Shown here: positions 10,614 through 20,998 of the stretch, piece after piece
How the letters are laid out: every line of letters starts with the position of its first letter
How positions within the stretch are numbered: the first letter of the stretch is position 1
NCBI GenBank assembly: GCA_028641055.1
Contig: CM054061.1
Coordinates: 32,960,333-33,024,332, forward strand
Direction: 5' to 3'
DNA from: Alopecurus myosuroides
Lineage: Eukaryota; Streptophyta; Magnoliopsida; Poales; Poaceae
DNA: 64,000 bases
Translations under genes and position numbers: made by a program
Notes under the pieces: model-generated
The model's database searches: none
What the model was told of the DNA's origin: nothing
The model's input: the letters and a program-made list of their open reading frames with translations, nothing else

Positions 10614-11287
10614 GCAAAGATGTGTATGTACCCTCTTATCCGAGTTGAAATCCTACTCTGCAATCTAAAATTGTTCTCGGGGACTGCCCTCGCTCAAGTT
10701 TGTTCTAAGTGTTTTTTACTCGGTTTTGCTGTTTTTCTACTCGGTTGCCTCGCTTCGAAACTCATACGCGTATTGAGTACTGTGTCTAAACCTACATGCC
10801 AACTCTTCGACTTTGCTGCTGTCCGAAACCCGGCTTCATGGCAAGCAAGAGAACAAGCAAAAGGTCAATGAGCACAAGAAAAATCGCTAAGGAAGAAAGA
10901 GTGCGGGAACCGAGTAGAGTGTTAGTTACTTTTGTTCCCTGCTTTCGTCTTCTCGGCTATGTGGTGGGCTGCGTTACTATGATTGTTTCTAAGTGGCTAA
11001 GTATTTGCAGCTCTACTCTTTGACTCTTGTGACTCGAATACCAAAAAAGCAACAAGTTGCAGGTAGAGCTGAGACGAAAAGAGAGAGTGAATGAACAAGG
11101 CAACTCGGGGACTCGCATGATAACGCAACCCGGCATTGAGCCAGGGCTGCTAAACTTGACTAAATTAAAGATAATATGTGGAAATAAAAGTTGGGTAGTA
11201 AGCAAAACAAATATTGTCTGTTACATCTGCACCCGGCATTCCGGGGATCTGATAAAGTGTTCAAGTGAAAAAAGATTGCAGGTTGCT
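10614..11287. other. Spacer between pol and the 3' end of the antisense gene
   Basis: Noncoding. It contains CTCGGGGACT motifs (about 10677-10686 and 11104-11113) that resemble the element's polypurine-tract region. It also serves as downstream region for two converging transcription units, pol (plus) and the antisense gene (minus). I found no convincing reading frame. Confidence 0.5.
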
Positions 11288-14200
11288 TCAAGTTGAGGAG
11301 GCAGTGTTCTCGGCGCTGGCCTTGGCAGCTGTTTCCTCGGCGGTGGTCTTGGCAGCAGCTTCTTCGGTGGCAGTCGTGGCAGCTGTTCCTTCGGTGCTGG
11401 CGTGGGTGGCATCCGCCTCCGTCTGCACGGCGGCGGATTCCTCCATCTCGGCATCATGCTGGGTGGCCGTCTGGTCGGAAGTGGCCGTGGCCACCGAGAT
11501 GGGCACTGCGGCCGAGGAGGAGCCTGAAGCGTGGCCAGGAGGCGGCATCGTGTCGTCGAGAGCAGCTCCCGACGAGGTGCCGAAGTAGAGTGGGGCCGTT
11601 TCGATGTGCTCGGCCTCCTCCTCGCTGCTCGAGACGGCCTTGCCTTTCCCTTCCCGGCCTTGCCCTTGGGAGACTCGAAGAAGTCGTCAAGGTCTTCTTC
11701 TTCGTCATCATCTCCTTCGTCCTCGTACTCGGTGTCGGGTTCGGGGACGCCCTCGATGTAGACCTCCGTCTCGGCGCACTCTGCGACCTCATACGCAATC
11801 TGCTTGCGCAAGGCCACGCTCTCGGCATCCATCTCCCACTTGGAATCATTGCGCTTCCCGCGGATGCGCTGCATATCGAGGTTTTCATACCAGGATGCTA
11901 TGCAGAGAAGCATCATATCCGCACCAGCACGGGCTCCAGAGGCTCGCCATTTTTTCAGCTCGGCCTTCACATTCTCCAACTTGAGGGCGAGATCCCGCAT
12001 GGTTCTTGGCTGAGGATCATGAGGCCAGAAGAGCCTGTGGAGCTCAAAGCCCACATGAACCAAGTCAGTTCCGACGCCGGCCAGCTTTTCGAAGTAACCT
12101 TTGAGCACCAGCAAGCTGTCCTCGATATCAGCCCTGGTGTCAATTGGCTCACCCAGCGAAAGGCGAACTGCTCGGGCCTTGGCCACCGTAGGCGCAGAGG
12201 AAGATTCAAGACGAGGCCAGATATCTGAAATAGCAAAGTGGTAATCTCAGAAACCGAGAAGGAACAAGACCGAGAAGAAAAGATGCAGTGAAGAGAAAAC
12301 TTACCGAACCAGTTGGCGGCGCAGCTGCTGCAGCTTGGTTTTCCAGGACTCCTCGTTGCCAATATGCTTTTCCTGGATATCGCGCAGGGTGGTCATCTGA
12401 GCGAAGAGATCAGCGTTGGTCTTCTTCAAAGTTTCGCATTCAGACTCGAGGGCCCGTTCCTTGGCTCGGAAGGTGGTCTCGGCCTTGGCCTTCTCGGCGA
12501 TCGCTCTATCCCTCTCAGCGCCAATCTTGACGGCATCCTGGAGTGCCTTTTGCAACTGGAGTTGCAGCTTCTCGGTCTCAGTGGTGTGGTCCTTCACCAG
12601 AGCAATGGCTTGGTCAGACAGCTGTTTCTCCACCTCTACGGGCTTGACACAATTTTGGTGTGCCTCAGCAAATAACTTGTGATCTTCTGCGGAGAGATTG
12701 ATAAGGTTAGCCGAGAAGTAGAAAAGGAAACAGATTCAAGATCAAGCCGAGTAAACAGCAGACTCACCTTCAAGTCTCTTTATGGTGGCTTCGGAGTTCG
12801 CCACGAAAGTGCGGCATTTCTCATGCTCATCGGCCAAGGCCTTCAGTTTTTCTGCAGAGAAGGAAAGGTTAGCAAACAAGAACGCAGAAGCGGGCGTAAG
12901 CATAAAACGCAGAAACCGCGTGGCTGAAGGCGTACCTTGCACTTCGGTCAGCTGTTGGGTGCTGTCGTTTGCATTTTTGCTCGCGGCCTCAGCAGCTATC
13001 TTCTCCTTCTCCAACGCAGCAATTCGCCTCCTGGCGATGGAGTGGTTCCACAGAAGGATGCGGTACAAGTGTGTCCGCTTAAGGACGCTATCCTGAGAAG
13101 CGAGAAGAAACAAGTTAGCAAAAGCAGAGTAGATTCAACCCGAGTAGGAGGCTACCCGGAATGTATCCACCTACTCGACCTGAACCTCGGGGACTGGGGG
13201 TGATGGTAAGAAAGCAAGGAAGGCGAATAGAAGAGAAGGAATCTCAACTCGGAAAAGGCAAAAAAGACTTACTGCGTAGCTCTGTTCGATATCTTCGGCG
13301 TTCTTGGGGTGCAAGAACATCTTGGCTGCGAGGGTTGCGGTATCAGTGGAGACGGACATGGGCTGGTGTCCCAGGTCGATCTTGTTCCAATCCACGCGCA
13401 TGTGGTCGATGCCGCCAAGGGTCAGGCCATGCCACCTCTCCTCCCCGAGAACCTTGCTGTCCCACTTGGCGCTGATGTGGCCAACAGTGTCCAGTACCTG
13501 CTCAAGACCCTTGGAGGTTATTGGCTTGTCTTGGGCTCCCCGAGAAGCAATATTGACGGGTTTGTTTTGAGCTGGATCGAAGGGAGGAGTATTCCTGGCT
13601 ACAACTTTCCTTCCCTTCTGAATAGCTAAAGCTTTATCTTGGGGAGGGAAGCCGATGGTGTGTTGTTGGCTAACCTCGACCATGTAATCCGGGTAGCAGG
13701 GTTGGCCAGCTGCGCGTGCGTCGGCGGAGAGCGCAGCAGGAATGGGGCCGGACTCGCGGATCACGAGCGCTCCGCCTGTGGATGCACCTTGGTCTCTGGC
13801 CCTTTTCTTCGTTTGCTCCTTCTCGATTCTCTGCTTCTCGAGATCCTCGGTTTTCTTCCCGTCAGACTTGGCCTTCGCCTTCTCGGCGGCTGTCTTCTCG
13901 GCAGCTTGCTTCTCGGCCTTCCTCTGCTCAGCCTTGGCTCTTTTCTGCTCAGCCTTGGCCTCCTCAGCAGCCTCCTTATCGGCAGTTTCCTTCTCAGAAA
14001 GGCCTTTCTCGGAACAGTAATCCTTCAGAGCATCAAGGGCCCGTTGCCTGGTTACTCGCCCAGGAGGGCTGGATGTGTCCTTGCTCTGTGGCGACGAGGA
14101 GGAAGTTGGTGGTGTAGGGCCTTGCGCAGTTGGTGGCGTAGGGCCTTGCGCAGTTGGTGGCGCCGCAGATCCATCGCCCGGTGCAGCTCCTGGCTGAACA

Positions 14201-16448
14201 CTACTCGGTGCGCCGCCTGGCAGTGGGTAGGCATCTGCTATGGTAGCGTCCGCGGCGGTGTCGTCTTCCACCAGCTGCTCGGCAGTGATGTTCTCTTGTG
14301 CAGCAGCCTCGGTGGTGGGCTGCTCCCGTTCTACTTCTGGCCGCTCAAGGGCGGCGGCGTCTTGCATTTCTTGTTCTTGGTTCTCCTCAGCATTGCTAGC
14401 CGGAGGAGAAGGGGGTCTCTCGTGCTGAACGGTGGTATCTTGTGCTGTTGGCTCTGGTTCTGCTTCTCGAGCATCACTGGCCTGTGCATTGGTGGCAGCA
14501 GCATTGGCGGTGTCGTCCTCGTCATCAACAAGGTCGATCAGGGGTACTGACGTTTCCTTGGTTTGCTCGGAGGCGAAAGCTGCGTTCGCGTCCATGGGAG
14601 GTCTGCAGAGAAGACGAAATCAGAAATTGGAAAAAGATGGGAGAAAACAGTACTACGCGAGAAGGAGGGCAAACGAGAAGAGAACTCACGCTGTGGTGGA
14701 TTTAAGTTGTCGGCGAGGTTTCTTCACAACAACCTTCTTCTTCTTCTCGGCGGCCTCCTCCTTCTCGGCGGGCTTCTTCTTCTTGGCGGGAGGTGCCTGT
14801 GCACCGCTGCCGGTTCGTTTGCGGGTTTCAGGAGGGGCAACAGACAGAGGTTGGACGACAAGGGGCGCATCGCCCTCGTTCTCGTCCTCATCCTCATCGT
14901 CCTTCTCCGCAGCGGCCTCATCTGAAAAATTCAAAAGAGAAGAAGGAAGAATCAGAAACAGCAATGCAAGGGGTTGGTGCTTCTCAGAAACAAACAAGAT
15001 GAAAATAACAATACCGTCAGAGCCTTCATCCGACCAAGTGCGGAGAGCATCGCGTTTGTCAGGAACGGGGCTGCTCTGTTCCGCGTCATCAGAGGGGAGC
15101 ATGTCATCCTCCTCGCGATCGTCGGACCAGTTGTCCTCGAAAACTTCGCGACTCTCAGTCAACTGGCGAGTAAGAGTCTGAAAGACAGAGAAGGATCATA
15201 AGTCAACCGAGTATCAGGATGGAACTCTACTCGGATAGGCGTGCAAACACAAAGCACACTAAGCCTATGCAGTTTTCTAAGTATTCTACTCGGATAGGCG
15301 TGCAAACACAAAGCACACTAAGCCTATGCAGTTTTCTAAGTATTCTACTCGGATAGGCGTGCAAACACAAAGCACACTAAGCCTATGCAGTTTTCTAAGT
15401 GTTCTACCCGGATAGGCGTGCAAACACAAAGCATACTAAGCCTAAGCGCGATTCGGCTAAGTGCTCTACTCGGTGCACAAGGTGATGGCTGGTCGGGGCG
15501 GAAAGGGAAGTTATCTACTCGGGAAGCAGAGGCGAAAACAGAGTAAGAAAAGCGTACCCGGGCAATCGGTTGCGTGCGGCTGTACGGGATGAACCCGTAC
15601 CGCCACTTCTCGCTGAGGCTTGTCTTCAGAATGTTCTTGGCATGATAGGCAACGTCGACGTCGTCGATTTCGATGGTGGTGGTCCTGGTGCAGTCGCGGG
15701 GGCCTCCCATGTAACACATGAGATGGCAGCGCTCCTGCAGAGGGAGCACTCGGCGCTTGATCCAGCACGCCACCGGGTCGTCGTTCTTGAGGCCCAGGTT
15801 CTTCAGCTCGCCGAGTCTATCTTCTATCTCGATGGCGATTTCGTCGATGGTGGGCTTCTCCTTCCAGTTCGACCCGATTGGAGCACGATTCCTCCAGGCG
15901 GGCAGGTTGATTCGATCATCAACCGCACCCCCTTCCGTGGCGGGGACATTCTTCACATAGAAGAACGACTGCTGCCACATTCGGCAGGAATCCAGCCCCT
16001 GGATGCGGGGATGATTCGTCCCGGTCCGCTGCACCATCATGGCACAGCCGGTGTCGGTGGCGCGGCCGATGCCTGCGGCGTCTTTCTTCCCAATTGTTTG
16101 TTGGCGAAGATGGAAATACCTGAGCCATGTATCAGTCGTGGGCCTGATGCCGAGGAAGGCCTCGCAGACCACGGCGTGGTAGGCGAGGAAGACGACCGCG
16201 TTGGGCGGCAGATGATGCATCTGCAGCCCGAAGTGATCAAGGAACTTGCGCAGGAAGTCGGAGGCGGGCAGTCCAAAGCCGCGCTCGAAGTGCGACATGA
16301 AGACCACCCGCTCGCCGTCCCGTGGAGCTGGCACAACCTCGTCGTCGGGTGCCCGGCACTCCACGCCGGGGGGAATCCTTCTGCTGGTCACGAGCCAGGC
16401 GAGATTGGCTTTGGTGACGGAGGAACCCGCCCAGCTAGCCTTGGCCAT
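11288..16448 (-). pseudogene. Antisense multi-exon gene of the Tat element (aORF, PF04195-like protein), with two frame breaks
   Basis: Eight exons with GT-AG junctions: 16448-15558, 15177-15015, 14921-14690, 14602-13273, 13092-12936, 12851-12768, 12686-12305, 12224-11288 (about 4.18 kb coding, near 1390 aa). Phases join correctly through exons 1-7. Exon 1 has the 'putative gypsy type transposon' domain (HLPPNAVVFLAYHAVV, FLGIRPTTDTWLRYFHL). Exons 2-4 encode acidic and Lys/Ala/Glu-rich low-complexity sequence. Exons 5-7 encode a long coiled coil. Exon 8 has a conserved-looking helical region (ADIEDSLLVLKGYFEKL, FWPHDPQPRTM) and an Ala/Thr/Glu-rich tail. The frame breaks by one base near 12316 (just before NWFDIW) and again near 11648. 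Comparable antisense genes occur in Tat elements; the function is unknown, and roles in regulation or RNA binding are guesses. Confidence 0.82.
15231..15466. repeat. 59-bp tandem array inside intron 1 of the antisense gene
   Basis: Four copies start at 15231, 15290, 15349 and 15408. The first three are nearly identical and the last is diverged at its end. All lie in the intron 15178-15557. Each unit contains TCGGATAGGCGTGCAAACAC and CTAAGCCTATGCAG. Confidence 0.92.
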
Positions 16449-16612
16449 TGCTGCGAGTAGGGCGAGTGGAGAGTTTTCGGAGAGTTTGATCGATGGGTTG
16501 GATCCGCGGCGGCGCAGAAGCTTGCGCGACGGCGGAGGGCTCGGTGGCGAAGAAGAACAAGAGGCAGGAGAGGAAAAGTGCAGGGAAGGGGAAAAGGAAG
16601 TTACCGCGGGGG

Positions 16613-16620
16613 TATTTATA
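16613..16620 (-). promoter_or_regulatory. TATA box of the antisense gene
   Basis: Minus-strand TATAAATA lies 165 bp upstream of the ATG at 16448, in a C/G-rich context. It would give a 5' leader of about 135 nt. This indicates that the antisense gene has its own promoter rather than relying on the LTR. Confidence 0.65.
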
Positions 16621-17137
16621 TCTCCCTCGCGAGATTACCGTTACCACCGCGGAAGTGGGATTGACTGTGGCGTGTGGTGGGTCCTGTGGCCGGCTAGAAA
16701 CGCACACAAGCGCGGGCTGCGCGCGTAACGGCCGCATTTGATCCCACCACCAGATCGTGGCCAGTAATTGCGCGTGATGGGACATGACGGCCGGTGGGCC
16801 CACAGCGTGAAAACTGGACGCGTGGCGTCGTGTCCTGGGCAACCAAACGACGAGGTCGTGGATGCTTGACACGTGGGCAGTACATGCGTGAAGGGCTGGA
16901 TGTTGCTCTGCACTGCGGAGGCTCAGCTTGCAAGATTTCGCTAAGTCTTTTTACTCGGGAGCAGAGTAGAAAGCAACTGCTACTCGGAAAAGAAGAAACT
17001 CAAGGTACTTTTCGGAGAGTTACTCGGAGGTTCTACTCGGCTTCTTGATAAGTCAAGGGCTATACGGCAAAGATTGGTTTTAAGCTGGCAGAGCCTAGTG
17101 AACAAGTTCACAAGATTCTACCAGCTTCGGGGACTAG
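16621..17137. other. Noncoding segment and polypurine-tract region before the 3' LTR
   Basis: Contains the presumed upstream promoter of the antisense gene and several TACTCGG motifs. It ends CCAGCTTCGGGGACTAG directly before TGTCGG at 17138, the place of the plus-strand primer. The purine run is short (GGGGA) for a polypurine tract. Confidence 0.6.
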
Positions 17138-18032
17138 TGTCGGGGGGTTACCCCCGAGTAGGGTAAAGGCGTATGATAAAGGCAAGGGTCATAATAGAAG
17201 TTTGCCCGAGTAGCGTTCTACCCGGCAGCTGGCTATCCGGTCGAGTGCTACTCGGTCGTACAGAAGGAAGACTAGAAGAAGGAATCAATCAAGTTATTTC
17301 CGTACGAGTAGAAGAGATGGCCCGAGTAGAATTGGCGGGAACCTACTCGGGCAGAAAGTCAAAGGAGCCGTTCTGACACAGGATCCCGCGTATCCTGGGT
17401 CCGTACTTGGCAGCATTCGAACTACTGTTCATCTGGGGCCGGTCTCCCTGACAGTGACAGCATGGAAGCAGGCGGTGGCAGGATAAGGGGGGCCTACTCT
17501 GTGCCTAGGTACAGTGATACCAGTCTGTCCCCTAGTTTTGCCCAACGACTTTACAGAAGCAGCCAAGATCAACGACCAAAGCTGTCAGCCCGTACTCGGA
17601 GAAAGGACGGTGTGCACACTATGTCGACACTTGTTTAGATTTGGACGTATCCGGCTGGGCACCATGTATATAAGGTGCCCCGCCGCCTCCTGCGCGAGGG
17701 ACACAGACGAATCTTGCTCCATGCTCAGTTGAAACCCTAGAAACCCTAAGTTCTTGACCTAGTTCTACTCGGGAGGATGGAGAGGCTACTCGGTAACACC
17801 ATCCTTTGTACTGTGGCTACTCGGAGAGACATCATAATACATACAGAGAGGCAGGAGTAGGGGTTTTACCTCCTCACGAGGGCCCTGAACCTGGGTAGAT
17901 CTTGTTGTTTGCAGTGTGTTGTTCTTACCTCACGCGGCTACTCGTCGCGTGATCCCTCCCCGAATACCTCCAGCGTCCATCGTCCCACATCTTTAGCCAT
18001 CCTATGGCATCTGCCGTGACACCACCACGACA
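17138..18032 (+). repeat. 3' LTR of the Tat-type element
   Basis: 895 bp, identical to the 5' LTR except for two substitutions. Followed by the ATAGG duplication at 18033-18037. Confidence 0.97.
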
Positions 18033-18037
18033 ATAGG

Positions 18038-18452
18038 GCTTCTACATCTTACACTTTGGCAGCCACAAGAGGTCCAACCCCTGTCATTGGCACATTATCA
18101 AGCATTGGCGACATCATATGTGACCACATCAACAAGCGTAATAAATACATCGACAAACTATCCAAGGCTCGGTCAATCTCATGAAGGAGCCACATGAAAG
18201 GTGATCACACATGTGAAGCCACCTCCAATATGGACACCATGACAAGCTCAAGCTACATTCACCATGAGCAACCACTTCAAGATGGAGGAAGAGAAATCCC
18301 CATATATATTAATTATGTTAGTTCGAGCACCACTCGCGACATTAACATGAGCCGTCTATAGGTAGGTGCGAGCAGGGGCTCAACTTGGCCTCGGACCCTG
18401 GCTATAGCACATTTTCTAGCCGATTTTTTCTATGAACTCAGCTTATTAGCTA
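18038..18452. other. Unclassified DNA, right flank of the Tat-element target site
   Basis: Continuation of 2434-2777. No convincing reading frame or known repeat signature; probably old repeat DNA. Confidence 0.4.
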
Positions 18453-18545
18453 CTACCTCTGATCCTAAATAAGTGTGGGAACTTTGCCTGTCCACTTGCA
18501 AGTAATCGGTTGATTTACTCCGACACTTATACGGATCGGAGGGAG
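18453..18545. mobile_element. Stowaway-like MITE, 93 bp
   Basis: Inverted ends CTACCTCTGATCCTAAATAAG and the complement of CACTTATACGGATCGGAGGG are imperfectly complementary. The element is flanked by TA on both sides (18451-18452 and 18546-18547), the target of Mariner/Stowaway insertions. Confidence 0.75.
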
Positions 18546-18925
18546 TAAGTTTTTAGATGTGGCCCGAGTTAAGCCCACCTCCAGCCCAAAAGGAAGCCCA
18601 TTAGCTACCTGTTTCAGGAGTGAGGAACTGCTAGCGAGGAACAGGACGCCAGAGCGCCCCCGAGTCGAGGTAGATAGCGCCCGCCGGCGGCCATCCAGTC
18701 CTTGCCGGGCTCCTCCGCCGTTCGCCCCCTCCCCGCTCCTCTATCGGTGGCGACTCCCTACGTCACAGGAGTTGGCCGATGGTTGTGCGCGGTGGATGTA
18801 GCTGCTGCTGGTGGAGCTGTGCGGCGTCCGTGGCGCTGTGCGGTGGAGCTCGTCCCAACATGCGTGTCTGCGTATCCGTATCCGACTCACGTTCCGTATC
18901 CGACTCACGTTCCAGAACTCCCAGT

Positions 18926-18934
18926 CTATTTAAG
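18926..18934 (+). promoter_or_regulatory. TATA-like element upstream of the small hypothetical gene
   Basis: CTATTTAAG lies 85-93 bp before the ATG at 19019. Just upstream is a 19-bp tandem duplication (two copies of CCGTATCCGACTCACGTTC-type sequence, about 18876-18912). Confidence 0.4.
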
Positions 18935-19018
18935 CTAGGCGTGGCTACGTGGGCGAGCAGAAGCGCGCACGTACGCCACGAGATACCAATCAACTGAAGC
19001 ATCACACTTGCGACCACG

Positions 19019-19450
19019 ATGGATCAACCTTGCTCTTCGTCGGGGTCGTCGGAGACGAGCGGCGGCGGCGGTGAGACCCGTCGGAGGGGAGATGAAAAGA
19101 AAGGAAAACCGACCAAGCCGGGGGTAGTGTCCCTGAAAAAATTGCTGCGCAAGACGCCGCCTGGGTACCTGACGATGTCGCTCACGCCTAGCTCCGCCCC
19201 CGCTGCCGCGGCATACCGGCGGCCTAAACGGCCGGCGGTGGAGGAGTCTCTGGCCGACGTTGACGCGGCGCCTGACTACTTGTCGCTCTCGGACCAACCC
19301 AAGCGCCAGGGAAGCCGAGATGTATGCGGTGGTGGCGGCTCCCTTGTCGCAGATGCCTCCTCGGCCACGTCGAGCAGTGCGGACGAAACTCATCGACGCT
19401 GTCCCGCAGCAGGGAAAGGGGCCGAAGGGGCACTCCCATGCCAAGAGTAG
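19019..19450 (+). CDS. Hypothetical small protein, 143 aa
   Basis: Single open frame with a GC-rich grass-gene composition, an ATG in good context (ACGATGG) and a TATA-like box at a sensible distance. The protein starts with a Ser/Gly-rich segment (MDQPCSSSGSSE), then a basic patch (KKGKPTKPG, SLKKLLRKTPPGYLTMSL), then Ala/Ser-rich low complexity. No domain, signal peptide or membrane segment is visible and I recognise no family. It sits between two MITEs, and the second (19470) begins 19 bp after the stop. It could be a real small gene, the first exon of a truncated gene, or a chance frame in GC-rich DNA. Confidence 0.4.
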   Translation: MDQPCSSSGSSETSGGGGETRRRGDEKKGKPTKPGVVSLKKLLRKTPPGYLTMSLTPSSAPAAAAYRRPKRPAVEESLADVDAAPDYLSLSDQPKRQGSRDVCGGGGSLVADASSATSSSADETHRRCPAAGKGAEGALPCQE

Positions 19451-19469
19451 CACTAGCACATCACCTGTA

Positions 19470-19726
19470 CTCCCTCCGTCCACGATAAAGTGTACGTTTT
19501 CCTTTTTCGGCAGTCAAATTTATTAAACTTTGACTAACTTTATCGGGAAAAGTACTACAATTTATGACACCAAATTATTATCAATAGATTTGTCTTGACA
19601 TGAAGTTTTAAAATATATCATTTTGATGTCATATATATTGCTACAATTTTCTATAAATTTGGTCAAAGTTTAAAAAGTTTGACTATGTGTAAAAGTAGAT
19701 GTACACTTGTTCGTGGACGGAGGGAG
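19470..19726. mobile_element. Stowaway-like MITE, 257 bp
   Basis: Ends CTCCCTCCGTCCACGA...TCGTGGACGGAGGGAG form near-perfect inverted repeats of about 26 bp. Flanked by TA at 19468-19469 and 19727-19728; AT-rich interior with no coding capacity. Confidence 0.9.
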
Positions 19727-19728
19727 TA

Positions 19729-20389
19729 TATCAGGAGTTCATGAGATCGATGAGTATGTTGGTATGCTCAGTTTTTGTTTGCAAAAAAGATGGAATATGC
19801 TGAGACCGATAATTGTTATAAAAAATCTCGAAGATTATCAAAATCACCGTATTATATGAAGCGTTTTCATTTGTTTTCAAGACGTCACTGTTACGGGGGT
19901 CGTAACAGTGTAAAAGAGGCACGGCAAGAAAGCTAATGAAATGTCTGAATCTAGGCCAAGTATCATACCTCCCGGTGCAGCAACTCTCTTGCAACTCGCA
20001 CTCGCAGTTTACGCCCTCTTCCAACATGATGAAAAAAATGAAACGGAAGTAATAGTTTGCCTCGATTTATTATAGTTAAGAATATGAATTCTACGATTAA
20101 TTTACGGAAAATCAGACAAAAATCGATACCAACATACGACATGCGACTAACCACAAAGCACGAAACTCTCTAACCACACAAAGGAACCACCATCACTCGA
20201 ATCACACAACGATCACAAACCCTATCACCTAGAGTCCTCAACGGAACACCTCGACTACAAACAAAGGGTACCACAAACTCCATGACGTCAAGCCAAACCA
20301 TGGGGGTGAGCGCCCATTAAGCAGCTGCAGACGCCTTTCTCATAGCACCACTCTTCTTGCCCTTACTCACCTCTCCTTTATGAAGCTGG
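19729..20389. other. Noncoding DNA before the decayed gypsy LTR
   Basis: AT-rich to about 20160, then C/A-rich. No gene seen. Part of it may belong to the upstream (U3) end of the following LTR, whose start I could not define. Confidence 0.4.
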
Positions 20390-20948
20390 CCCGAGCACAA
20401 TCGTCCGTCTTCTTTGTTTTACCATTTGCTTATCGTCTCGATGAGTAGACAAGTAATAGCCGCTACAAGACGGAGGGGCCTCACCGGGAGCTCCCACTGC
20501 CCTGTCGTGGACTGCGGCGTTGTTTCCCGCCGACCGGAGATCGTGGAGGATGACAGTCACACACTGCGCCTCACCCGCCTCTGTGTGGTACCCTTTCCCG
20601 CCAAGTACAAGCAGGAAAGAGGACCGTGGCAAGTATATAAGGAGATGCCCTTGCCCCTGTAAAGGACACGGGCCAGAGGAGCACACACTCGCTCCACCGT
20701 CCCATAGTCTGATCCCGAGCACAAGCTCGCACCTTGTACTATAGCCAATCACAGTGCGATCATCAGACAAGCATGAGTAGGGTATTACACCGCAAGATGG
20801 CCTGAACCTAGGTAAACTCTCTGTGTCACCATTATTGTCCTTCGCGAGCTTTCTCCACAAAACTCTCATGAGGTGCAGAGAGTGCGGTTAGTCCCCAGTG
20901 TTCGAACCTCTTGAGAGATCTTGTCACGAGACAGACCCCTCTCCGACA
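20390..20948 (+). repeat. LTR 3' portion of a decayed gypsy element
   Basis: Ends CTCCGACA directly before TTTGGCGCGCCTGGTAGGGGG, a common gypsy PBS arrangement. A TATA box (AGTATATAAGG, 20633-20643) lies about 310 bp before the end. The left boundary is approximate, because no second LTR is present to compare. Confidence 0.6.
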
Positions 20949-20970
20949 TTTGGCGCGCCTGGTAGGGGGC
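20949..20970 (+). other. Primer binding site of the decayed gypsy element
   Basis: TTTGGCGCGCCTGGTAGGGG directly follows the CA end of the LTR. It orients the element on the plus strand. Confidence 0.7.
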
Positions 20971-20998
20971 TAAGGCGCTCTCTCACTTCCTCGCGGCC

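Larger units (their letters stand above)
2778..18032 (+). mobile_element. Complete Ty3/Gypsy LTR retrotransposon, Tat-type, with antisense extra gene
   Basis: Both ends are TG...CA. The 5' LTR (2778-3672) and 3' LTR (17138-18032) are each 895 bp, and the element is flanked by ATAGG at 2773-2777 and 18033-18037. Order: LTR, PBS, gag, protease, RT, RNase H, integrase, antisense gene, purine-rich tract, LTR. Pol order with integrase last defines Gypsy. The second, plant-type RNase H before integrase and the long region between pol and the 3' LTR with an antisense gene point to the Tat lineage (relatives of RIRE2, Grande and Retand). Total 15,255 bp. The two LTRs differ at only two sites, so insertion was recent, yet the plus-strand genes carry a frameshift and a stop. 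Confidence 0.95.

Noticed and set aside
11293..12228. Plus-strand open frames of up to 311 codons opposite the antisense gene, also at 13639-14550 and 15570-16460
   Set aside because: They are mirror frames of the GC-rich, Glu/Ala/Lys-coding antisense exons. They cross the splice junctions without regard to them and show no domain.
15231..15466. CRISPR-like array
   Set aside because: Tandem units with no spacers in a plant retrotransposon; a simple minisatellite.
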